Shown here in pieces: positions 34,325 through 41,969 of a stretch of 64,000 nucleotides of DNA. The DNA comes from Haladaptatus halobius (GTDB lineage Archaea; Halobacteriota; Halobacteria; Halobacteriales; Haladaptataceae): the NCBI RefSeq assembly GCF_020618475.1, contig NZ_CP085335.1:1178001-1242000 (forward strand), read 5' to 3'. The stretch's first letter is position 1; each line of letters begins with the position of its first letter. Both the position numbers and the translations under genes were made by a program. Under the pieces are notes generated by a model. It saw nothing but the letters and a program-made list of their open reading frames with translations. It made no database searches and was not told the DNA's origin.

Positions 34325-34853
34325 GTTCCTAAGCGTAGTGGTTTGAGGAGCAGCAAGTAGCGGTGTTGGAGTAAAGTTGTTATCGAAAGCCCCGCTCGTT
34401 CGCGGCACCGGAAGACGGTCCTGCTCGGTCGCAGGCTCCCTGCGCAGGCGTGCGACTTCCGTGATCACACTCACATCCGTTCGCGTGACTCGCTCTGTGA
34501 CCCCTCTCGGCGAGGCGCGCTTTGTGCGTCGAGTCGAGAGGGGTCACAGAGACGACCACGGAAACGCGACCGGGCGGTCCCTTTCAGTCCCACCCCGCTA
34601 CCGCAACCGCGACAACCACAGCAACAGGCCACACCCTTTCCAACCGACTGCGCGTGGTTCGAGAGAGCGAAGCTCTCTCATCATCACGAAAATCTTCGAT
34701 TTTCGAACGGCTTCGCTCCTTCGTCGCTCGATGTCTGGCGGTGGCGTCTCGGACGACCGCGTCCTCGCCGCCACGCCAGCGCGCGCCGAGGTGGTTCGTT
34801 CCCTATCGAGGTGGTTCGTCCTTCATCGACTGTCCCCCATCGGCTTTTCCGAC
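34325..34853. other. 529-base spacer rich in hairpins, no supported gene
   Basis: No frame has protein-like composition. The stretch holds a stem of 11 pairs with one large bulge (34409-34461), the long hairpin 34493-34551, and two perfect 8-pair hairpins with three-base loops (34661-34679 and 34687-34705). The concentration of stable stems suggests a structured RNA or a relic of a small mobile element. Confidence 0.5.
34493..34551. repeat. 59-base near-perfect hairpin with tandem GA mismatch
   Basis: Arms 34493-34509 and 34535-34551 are exact reverse complements (17 pairs). They continue inward with two more pairs, a symmetric two-base GA/GA mismatch, seven further pairs and a TTT loop. The whole element folds on itself with only the GA step unpaired. 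Tandem sheared GA pairs are typical of folded RNA motifs. Confidence 0.65.
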
Positions 34854-35177
34854 TCAGTGCCCGCCGGAGGAGAGGTGCAGGCCGACGATGCCGACGACGA
34901 TGAGACCGATGCAGCCCACGCGGAGCAGGTCGGTGGGTTCGTCGAAGATCACGACGCCGAGCGTCGCGGTTCCGACCGCGCCGATACCCGTCCAGACCGC
35001 GTAGGCGGTTCCGACCGGAAGCGTCTCGATGGCCTTCGCCAGCAGCACCATGCTAACGACGAGGGCGACGACCGTCGCCGCAGAGGGCCAGAACTTCGAC
35101 AGGCCGTCCGAGTACTCCAGTCCGACGGCCCACGCGATTTCGAACAGACCGGCGACGACGAGAATCTTCCACGACAT
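34854..35177 (-). CDS. SMR-family exporter, guanidinium exporter type (Gdx/SugE-like)
   Basis: This is a 107-residue protein with four transmembrane helices, the small multidrug resistance architecture. Helix 1 holds the essential glutamate in LVVAGLFEIAWAVGLEYS, and the helix 3 loop reads LPVGTAYAVWTGIGAVGTATLGVVIFDEP, which matches the SugE/Gdx subgroup better than EmrE. Gdx proteins export guanidinium with proton antiport; assignment to that substrate is an inference from the subgroup. The start at 35177 gives the family N-terminus MSWKILVVAG. Confidence 0.88.
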   Translation of the reverse strand: MSWKILVVAGLFEIAWAVGLEYSDGLSKFWPSAATVVALVVSMVLLAKAIETLPVGTAYAVWTGIGAVGTATLGVVIFDEPTDLLRVGCIGLIVVGIVGLHLSSGGH

Positions 35178-35303
35178 CGCTCCTTTCTCGGGAGGGCGAG
35201 ACACTATGCCTTCCGTTTCCTGCCTCGTCCCGTCCCAGTCGCCCGTTTCCTACCCTGCCGAAATCCAAGTATCTTTATCAATATGCTCTGAAGCATCTAC
35301 GAA

Positions 35304-37214
35304 ATGAGCGACGGCGAGGTAGACCCGGAGGAGTTGGGGGAGGGGGTAGAGCGGCCGATGTATCGACTCTTCACCGAGTACGGCCGCGACCACTACCACT
35401 GGTTCGCGCTCGAACTGCTGACGAGCATGGCGACCAGATTTCTCGCGCTCGTCCCGCCCGTGGTGCTCGGCGTCGCCCTGGACGCCGTGTTCGAGGACAA
35501 GCAACCGTACTCGCTTCCCCTCGTTCCCGATGCGTGGATTCCGGAGACGACGATGGGGCAGTTCTGGTTCTCCGCCGAACTCATGGGGGTGGCCATGGTG
35601 CTCGCCGCTATCTGAAACTTCGCGCGCGTCGAGCCTGAACCTCTTCTCCCACCGGGTGAAACACGAGGTTCGGACGGCCATCTACCAGTGGATGCAGCGG
35701 CTCGACATGGCGTTCTTCGACGACCACAAGACCGGCGAGCTGATGAGCATCCTCAACAACGACACGAACCGCCTCGAACTGTTCCTCGACAACATGATGG
35801 GGAGCGCCATCCAGCTCCTCGTCTTCGTCGTCGGAATCGGTGCGGTACTGTTCTGGCGCAACCCCCAGTTGGCGGTCGTCACGCTCTCGATAGTGCCCGT
35901 CGTGGCGCTGTTCACGTGGTGGTTCATGCGGCGAGTCGAAGCGTTCTACGCCGACATCCGGTCGTCGGTCGGGGATTTGAACACGTGACTGGAGAACAAC
36001 CTCGCCGGGGTCGAGGTCATCAAGACCGCCGGAACCGAGTCCTTCGAGGACGAGCGCGTGAGGGAGGCGTTCTACGAGTACTTCCGACGCGACTGGCGCG
36101 CGCTCCGGATGAACTTCATCTACCGCCCCGGAATGCAACTGCTCACTTCCATCGCCTTCGCCGCCACCTTCGTCGTGGGCGGTATCTGGCTCTTGACCGA
36201 TCGCTCGCCGCTGTGGTTCACCAGAACCGTCACCGCCGGCGACTTGGTCATCTTCCTGATACTCACCCAGCGGATGGTCGAACCGCTGACCCAGATGAGC
36301 GAGATCGTCGACAGGTACGAGGACGCGAAAGCGTCGGCGCGGCGCATCTTCGGTCTCATGTCGATTCTGGCGGGTATCACGAGCGGTTCGGACCTGGTCG
36401 AACTCGACGCCGTCGACGGGCGAGGGGAGTACGACCATGTCGATTACGTCTACGACGACGGCGAGCAGGTGCTCTCGGACGTGACGTTCACCGCCGACCC
36501 CGGCGAAACCGTCGGACTCGTCGGGCCGACCGGAGCCGGAAAATCGACCATCTGCAAACTCCTTCCGCGCCTCTACGACGTGACGGGGGGCGAGATTCGA
36601 ATCGACGGCCACGACGTGCGGGACGTGACGGTCGAGAGCCTGCGGGAGCACGTCGGACAGGAAACCTTCCTGTTCGACGGGACGGTGCGCGAAAACATCG
36701 TGTACGGGGCGTTCGACGCGAGCGACGAGCAGTCGGGGACGCCGCGAAGGCCGCCGAGGCCCACGAGTTCGTCACCAACCTACCCGAGGGGGACGAGACG
36801 CGGGTCGGCGAGCGCGGTGTGAAACTCTCGGGCGGCCAGCGCCAGCGCATCTCCATCGCGCGGACGATCCTGGCGGACCCGGAGCTCCTCGTGCTGGACG
36901 AGGCGACGAGCGCGGTGGACACCGAGGCGGAGATGCTCATCCAGCGCAACTTAGACCGCCTCACCGAAGACCGCACGACGTTCATCATCGCCCACCGTTT
37001 CTCGACGGTGGAGGGAGCGGACACCATCCTCTCGGTCGAAGACGGGGAGATCGTCGAACGCGGCACCCATGAAGAACTGCTCGACGGCGACGGCCTGTAC
37101 GCCGACCTCTGGCGCGTGCAGGTGGGTGAGATCGACACGCTCTCGGAGGAGTTCGTCGAGGATGCGGCCCGCCGGGCGAGTACGAGTCGGGCGAGCCACG
37201 GGTCGAACCCGTGA
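35304..37214 (+). pseudogene. MsbA-type ABC exporter, two frameshifts plus in-frame TGA
   Basis: Corrected, this is a full-length (~637 codon) fused permease-ATPase exporter. Pieces in order: MYRLFTEYGRDHYHWFALELL and a first helix; after a break at about 35605-35615, [48 protein letters not shown]; after a TGA at 35986-35988 in the same frame, [17 protein letters not shown], with the stop replacing an arginine in the family; then Walker [18 protein letters not shown]; after a one-base loss near 36730, [34 protein letters not shown] and the H-loop IIAHRFSTV. Three independent lesions make a working protein impossible as written. Confidence 0.75.
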
Positions 37215-37247
37215 CTTTTTATCGGATTCCGCACCCAATAGCGGGTA

Positions 37248-38411
37248 ATGCTCACCGGAGTGAACGTGGCGTTGGGCGTGACGGGAAGTATCGCGGCGGT
37301 GAAAGTCGTCGAGTTGGCCCACGAACTACGTCGACGCGGCGCGAACGTTCGGGCGGTGATGTCGCCGAGTGCGAAGGGCATCATCCATCCGTGGGCGGTC
37401 GAGTTCGCCACCGACAACCCCGTCGTCACCGAGATAACGGGCAAGGTCGAGCACGTCGAACTCTGCGGCCGCGAGGGGTGGGCCGACGTGTTCTGCATCG
37501 CGCCCGCCACCGCGAACACGGTCGGTAAAATCGCCAGTGCGGTCGACGACACACCGGTGACGACTTGCGCGACGACGGCGCTCGGCGCTGACGTTCCCGT
37601 CGTCGTCGCGCCGGCAATGCACGAACCGATGTACGACCATCCCGGCGTGCTCGACGCAATTGAGCGCGTATCGTCGTGGGGCGTCGAGTTCGTCGACCCA
37701 CGGATCGAGGAAGGAAAGGCGAAGATAGCCGCCGAAGACACCATCGCGCTCGAAGTCGCCCGGTCGGCGACCCCCAGCCCGCTCGACGGGACGAGCGTCG
37801 TCGTCACCAGCGGGGCGACGAGCGAACCTATCGACCCCATCCGCGTGCTGACGAGTCGTTCCTCGGGGAAAACCGGGCGGGCCGTCGCTCGCGCGTGCTA
37901 CGCCGACGGCGCGAACGTCGCCCTCGTCCACCCCGGAGAGAGCGTCCCCTACGCGACGGACGTGCGGGTGGAGACGGCTGCCGAGATGCTCGACGCCGTC
38001 GGCGACCTCGTGACGGCGTTTCCGGCGGACGCGTTGGTCTCGGTGGCGGCCATCAGCGACTACACGACCGACGCCGAAGGGGAGAAGATTCGATCCGGCC
38101 GAGACCTCTCGCTCGACCTGCGCCCGACGCCGAAGCTCATCGACGAGATTCGGGACGACTATCCCGACCTCCCCATCGTCGGATTCAAAGCCGAGGCGGG
38201 CGGGGACGACGCGGCGATGGTCGCTGCCGCGCGCGAGACGCTCGCACGCGCCGACCTCTCGTTCGTCGTGGCGAACGACGCGAGCGTGATGGGCGAAGAC
38301 GAGACCCGAACGCTGTTCGTCCGGGAGCAAAGCGTCCGCGAATACGGCGGTAGCAAGGCGGAACTTGGACGACAGGTGGCGAAGGACCTGGCAGAGGAAC
38401 TGACCGATTGA
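37248..38411 (+). CDS. coaBC: bifunctional CoaBC (coenzyme A synthesis)
   Basis: This 387-residue protein makes 4'-phosphopantetheine from phosphopantothenate. The N-terminal CoaC flavoprotein decarboxylase domain has VALGVTGSIAAVKVVELAHELRRRGANVRAVMSPSA, the FMN and active-site segment CIAPATANTVGKIASAVDD, and PAMHEPMYDHP. The C-terminal CoaB synthetase domain has VVVTSGATSEPIDPIRVLTSRSSGKTGRAVARA, VSVAAISDYTTDAEGEKIRSG and IVGFKAEAG. The TATA-like ctttttatcgg about 30 bases upstream predicts an almost leaderless message. It is intact. Confidence 0.96.
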   Translation: MLTGVNVALGVTGSIAAVKVVELAHELRRRGANVRAVMSPSAKGIIHPWAVEFATDNPVVTEITGKVEHVELCGREGWADVFCIAPATANTVGKIASAVDDTPVTTCATTALGADVPVVVAPAMHEPMYDHPGVLDAIERVSSWGVEFVDPRIEEGKAKIAAEDTIALEVARSATPSPLDGTSVVVTSGATSEPIDPIRVLTSRSSGKTGRAVARACYADGANVALVHPGESVPYATDVRVETAAEMLDAVGDLVTAFPADALVSVAAISDYTTDAEGEKIRSGRDLSLDLRPTPKLIDEIRDDYPDLPIVGFKAEAGGDDAAMVAAARETLARADLSFVVANDASVMGEDETRTLFVREQSVREYGGSKAELGRQVAKDLAEELTD

Positions 38412-38414
38412 GAC

Positions 38415-38738
38415 TCAGTCCTCGTCGGGCCACTCGGCGTCGCCGAAGAACTCGATGCCCATCTTCTGGGCCGACCGGGAGATCATGTGCGCACCGGTCG
38501 GGGCGGTGAGAAAGAGGAAGACGATGCCGACCAGCGAGGTCAGTCCCGCTCCCTGCGGCCCGTACTGGACGAACCCGGCGAGGAAGAGCGAGGCTGCGCC
38601 GAGCGTGGTCGCCTTGCTGGTCGCGTGCATCCGGTTGTACACGTCGGGAAGCCTGAGCAGGCCGAGCGTTCCGACCACGAGGAAGAAGCTCCCGACGGCG
38701 ACGAGCAATGCGACGACGATCTGCTGAATGGCGTTCAT
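38415..38738 (-). CDS. mrpG: Mrp antiporter subunit G
   Basis: MrpG is a small three-helix subunit of the Mrp-type Na+/H+ antiporter. The 107-residue protein has VALLVAVGSFFLVVGTLGLLRLPDVYNRMHATSKATTLG, the hallmark RLPDVYNRMHA segment, and then LVGIVFLFLTAPTGAHMISRSA. It is the last gene of the mrpABCDEFG operon, overlapping mrpF by four bases. The acidic tail FFGDAEWPDED is haloarchaeal in style. Confidence 0.96.
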   Translation of the reverse strand: MNAIQQIVVALLVAVGSFFLVVGTLGLLRLPDVYNRMHATSKATTLGAASLFLAGFVQYGPQGAGLTSLVGIVFLFLTAPTGAHMISRSAQKMGIEFFGDAEWPDED

Positions 38739-39028
38739 TTGATGATGTCCCCCTCAATGACGTACTGCGAGACAGCGATGGTGCTGATGAATCCGATGAT
38801 AGCGAGCACGAGGCTCACCGTGACGAACAGCCCCTCGCCCGTCTGTAGCGCGAACAAGACCGCGATGGCGACGACGTTCGTGCTGATGGTGTCGAGCGCC
38901 ACGACCCTGTCCGGAACCGTCGGCCCCTTGATGACGCGGTAGCCCGCGAGCAATGTGAGTCCGCTGACGACGATGAGCCCCGCTTGGAGGACAGTGCCGA
39001 GTAATCCCTCAGTCGCCACGTTCGACAC
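38735..39028 (-). CDS. mrpF: Mrp antiporter subunit F
   Basis: This is a 97-residue, three-helix subunit with the conserved RVIKGPTVPDRVVALDTISTNVVAIAVLFAL segment between helices 1 and 2, and TVSLVLAIIGFISTIAVSQYV as the last helix. The MrpF family holds the E-F-G part of the complex together. It overlaps mrpE by 20 bases and mrpG by four, so the three are translated together. Confidence 0.96.
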   Translation of the reverse strand: MSNVATEGLLGTVLQAGLIVVSGLTLLAGYRVIKGPTVPDRVVALDTISTNVVAIAVLFALQTGEGLFVTVSLVLAIIGFISTIAVSQYVIEGDIIK

Positions 39029-39599
39029 CTCCGTCGGCCGACTCGTATCCCGCGTGGGCGAGCGGAACCTCCGGCACCGGGTCGCCGGGTTTGCGCTCCT
39101 CGTCGAAGATGACGAGGGCGTAATCTTCCCACGTCCGAATCGGTGCGACGACGGATTCGGGGTCGCGAGCGTCGATGCTGTGGACGTAAAGCGCGTTTTT
39201 CTCCTCGTCGTAATCCATGGTCAGGGTACCCGGTGTGAGCGTGATGCTGTTGGCGATGGTCGTGATGGCGGCGTCCGTCTGCACTCGGAGCGGGACGACG
39301 ACCACGCCGGGTTTGATGGGCATCCCCGGCGCGAGCACGCGGTACGCGACGTCGACGTTCGCCGTCGCGAGTTCCTTGAGGAAGACGCCGACGTACAGTA
39401 CGGCGTACGGCGTCGCTCGCAGGTTCCGGACGACGTTCGTCTCCGCGGCATAGAAGCGCTGGAAGGCGAACGCGATGAGCAGGCCGACCGCTAGACCGAT
39501 GAGGAACTCGCCGAGGATGGCCGTCAGTTTGAGGACGACGCCCCGGACGAACAGCCAGAGGACGGCGAGCACGAATCCGATGACGGGCCACTTCCTCAC
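39009..39599 (-). CDS. mrpE: Mrp antiporter subunit E
   Basis: MrpE is one of the seven Mrp complex subunits. The 196-residue protein starts at GTG (39599), within four bases of the mrpD stop, giving RKWPVIGFVLAVLWLFVRG. It has two N-terminal helices and a cytoplasmic domain with LRATPYAVLYVGVFLKELATANVDVAYRVLAPGMPIKPGVVVVPLRVQTDAAITTIANSITLTPGTLTMDYDE, the family's conserved core. The C-terminus extends further than bacterial homologues with an acidic segment. Confidence 0.94.
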   Translation of the reverse strand: MRKWPVIGFVLAVLWLFVRGVVLKLTAILGEFLIGLAVGLLIAFAFQRFYAAETNVVRNLRATPYAVLYVGVFLKELATANVDVAYRVLAPGMPIKPGVVVVPLRVQTDAAITTIANSITLTPGTLTMDYDEEKNALYVHSIDARDPESVVAPIRTWEDYALVIFDEERKPGDPVPEVPLAHAGYESADGGVERGD

Positions 39600-41176
39600 G
39601 CCGAACCACCTCCCAGCACCGCGTCTACGTAGCCCTGCGATTCGGTCGCCGCCCTGGCCGCGGATTCGGCAGCCCGGAACACGGGGTCGAAGCCGACGCC
39701 GACGAGCAGAACGAGCACCGCCAGCGCGGCGACGACGACTACCCCGGTCGCGGGAGCGCCCCGCTCGACCATCGCGCTCTCGGGACCCCAGAATCCACGA
39801 TTCCACGCTCGGCTGAAGTAGGCGATGGTCAGGATAGCTCCGGCCAGCGCGAGGGCGAGGGCGAGCGTCGCCCCGGCGCGTCCGGCCACGTCGAAGACGA
39901 GGAGCTTTCCGAAGAAGCCCGACAGGGGCGGGATGCCGATGAGCGAGAGCGCGCCGACGAAGAAGACGCCTGACAGCACGGGGTCTTTCCGCGTCAGACC
40001 GCCGAGGTCGGCGAATCGGATGGAGCCGACTGACGAGAGCACCGACCCGGAGACGAGAAAGAGCAGGCCCTTCGCCAGCGCGTGGTTCAGCGCGTAGACG
40101 AGCGCCGCCGCGATGGCGAGCGTTCGAACCTCGGGAACGGTCGCGCCGATGGCGAGCGGCAGGACGATGAAACCGACTTGCCCGATGCTCGAATAGGCCA
40201 GCAGACCGTCGATGTCGTCCCTGCCGACCGCGCCGAGGCCGCCGAGCAGGATGCTCGCGCCCGCCATGACGAACATGATGGGACCGAAGAACGAAAGCGC
40301 GGAGTCCCCGACGAAGCCGGGGAGCGTGAGTTCGCCCAGTTCCAGCGCCGAGAAGACGGTGAAGTAGAGGCGGATGATGGCGTAGACGCCGACCTTCTTC
40401 ACCACGCCCGCGAGCATCGCGGAGACGGGTGCCGGGGCGGCGCGGTACGCCGCTGGCACCCAGAACTGGAAGGGGACGATACCCGCCTTCAGCGCGAAGA
40501 CCGCGAAGAGGAGCGCCGACAGGCCGAGGACGGGGTAGACGCTCGCCGGGTCTTGTAGCCCGTAGGCGGTCGGATTTGCCAGTCGTCGCGCCAAGTCGGC
40601 CATGTTGAGCGTCCCCGTCGTGGCGTAGATTCCGCCGATGGCGAGGAGCATGACCGCGCTTCCAATGAGGTTGAGTACGACGTACTGGAGCGCCGCGCGG
40701 GTGTGTTCCGGCCCGCTGTAGAAGACGACGAGGATGTAACTCGACATCAACATCACCTCGAACCAGACGAACAGGTTGAAGATGTCGCCCGTAAGGAACG
40801 ACCCCGTCACGCCGACCAGCATGAAGTGGTAGAGTGGATGGTACGAGAGGCGCTGGCCGAACTCATCGACGTACCGTATCGAGAACGCCAGCGCGGCTAA
40901 CGAGACGACCGCCGCGAGCGCGAGCATGAATGCCGACAGCGAGTCGGCGACGAGCGTGATTCCGTACGGTGCTCGCCAGTCGCCGACTTGGTAGGGGACG
41001 ACGTTCGACGCGGCCAGCGGGTCAACTTCTGCCCAGAGGGCGGCCACCGCGACGACGTAGCCGACGCCGCCGAGCAGGCTCGTCCCGCGCTGGACGCTCG
41101 GGAAGCCCCGGACGAGAAGCGTCAGAATCGCCGTCACGAGCGCGACGAGCAGCGGTGCAATGACGAGTTGGTTCAC
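39596..41176 (-). CDS. mrpD: Mrp antiporter subunit D
   Basis: MrpD is one of the two large NuoL/M/N-like proton-conducting subunits. The 526-residue protein has about 14 helices. Family positions include YHPLYHFMLVGVTGSFLTGDIFNLFVWFEVMLMSSYILVVFYSGPEHTRAALQYVVLNLIGSAVMLL, with the glutamate of VWFEVML in the proton path, FALKAGIVPFQFWVPAAYRAAPAPVSAMLAGVVKKVGVYAIIRL with its key lysines, and NHALAKGLLFLVSG. It overlaps mrpC and mrpE by four bases each. Confidence 0.96.
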   Translation of the reverse strand: MNQLVIAPLLVALVTAILTLLVRGFPSVQRGTSLLGGVGYVVAVAALWAEVDPLAASNVVPYQVGDWRAPYGITLVADSLSAFMLALAAVVSLAALAFSIRYVDEFGQRLSYHPLYHFMLVGVTGSFLTGDIFNLFVWFEVMLMSSYILVVFYSGPEHTRAALQYVVLNLIGSAVMLLAIGGIYATTGTLNMADLARRLANPTAYGLQDPASVYPVLGLSALLFAVFALKAGIVPFQFWVPAAYRAAPAPVSAMLAGVVKKVGVYAIIRLYFTVFSALELGELTLPGFVGDSALSFFGPIMFVMAGASILLGGLGAVGRDDIDGLLAYSSIGQVGFIVLPLAIGATVPEVRTLAIAAALVYALNHALAKGLLFLVSGSVLSSVGSIRFADLGGLTRKDPVLSGVFFVGALSLIGIPPLSGFFGKLLVFDVAGRAGATLALALALAGAILTIAYFSRAWNRGFWGPESAMVERGAPATGVVVVAALAVLVLLVGVGFDPVFRAAESAARAATESQGYVDAVLGGGSA

Positions 41177-41508
41177 GTCGACTCACCCAGTTCGTTCATG
41201 TCGATGGTTCCGTGTTCTTCGTAGACGCGATACGTCAGCACGAGCGCGAAGGCGGTCGTCCCGAAGCCGATGACGATGGCGGTCAGGACGAGCGCCTGCA
41301 CGAGCGGGTCGGTGACGTTGTGGCCGCCACCGTGACCGAGGATCGGGATGCGACCCTCCAACCCACCCATCGTGACGAGGTAGACGTTGGCGGCTTGGCT
41401 GATGATGGCGACGCCCCAGACGACCCGCACCACGTCCCGGCGCAGGACGAGGAATGTGCCGAGGGCGAACAGGAATCCCAATACGGCGGCGAGAACGAAC
41501 TGCGTCAT
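41173..41508 (-). CDS. mrpC: Mrp antiporter subunit C
   Basis: MrpC is the NuoK-like small subunit. The 111-residue protein has three helices and the conserved VRVVWGVAIISQAANVYLVTMGGL, followed by DPLVQALVLTAIVIGFGTTAFALVLTYRVYEEHGT. The DPLVQALVLTAIVIGF run is the NuoK signature. It overlaps mrpB and mrpD by four bases. Confidence 0.96.
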   Translation of the reverse strand: MTQFVLAAVLGFLFALGTFLVLRRDVVRVVWGVAIISQAANVYLVTMGGLEGRIPILGHGGGHNVTDPLVQALVLTAIVIGFGTTAFALVLTYRVYEEHGTIDMNELGEST

Positions 41509-41969
41509 TCGGCACCCACCACCGAAAGGATCGTCAGAAGCGCGCCGACGACGACGAGGTAAACCCCCGTATCGAACGCCAGCGCGCTCGCCACCTCAAA
41601 GTGCGGGTAGAGCGGAATGTGCTCGAAGATGACGTACGTCTGGTAGAGGAACCCGTACCCGAACGCCATCGACGCTAGTCCGCTTCCCGCCGCGAGCGCC
41701 AGCCCCAGCGCGAAGAGGGCGCGGTAGTTCTCCACGATACCGTGTTGGAGGTGTTCGACCGGGCCGCGAACCATCCGGTGGAACAGTTCCTCTTCGAGGT
41801 AACCCAACCCGTAGACGATGTAGATAAGCGCGAACGCCGTCGTCGTCAGGACGCCCGCAATGAACCCGCCGCCGGGGAGGTTGTGTCCCTGTAACATGAG
41901 CGCGATCGCCGTGACGAAGATGAGCGGCACCACCGTGCGCGTAACGGTTCGGGTGATGACCGTCGTCAC
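41505..41969 (-). CDS. mrpB: Mrp antiporter subunit B
   Basis: MrpB is a four-helix subunit. The 154-residue protein begins TTVITRTVTRTVVPLIFVTAIALMLQGHNLPGGGFIAGVLTTTAFALIYIVYG, the HNLPGGGFIAG segment being the family hallmark, and ends with FEVASALAFDTGVYLVVVGALLTILSVVG. It overlaps mrpA and mrpC by four bases. MrpA also carries an MrpB-like end, as is usual for the long MrpA form. Confidence 0.96.
   Translation of the reverse strand: MTTVITRTVTRTVVPLIFVTAIALMLQGHNLPGGGFIAGVLTTTAFALIYIVYGLGYLEEELFHRMVRGPVEHLQHGIVENYRALFALGLALAAGSGLASMAFGYGFLYQTYVIFEHIPLYPHFEVASALAFDTGVYLVVVGALLTILSVVGAE

Noticed and set aside
5200..36000. TGA read as an amino acid: in-frame TGA at 6261, 28151 and 35986 inside otherwise open frames
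   Set aside because: TGG is used freely for tryptophan, many genes end properly in TGA, at least one of these sites is an arginine position in relatives, and the same genes also carry frameshifts. Decay or sequencing error explains them better than recoding.
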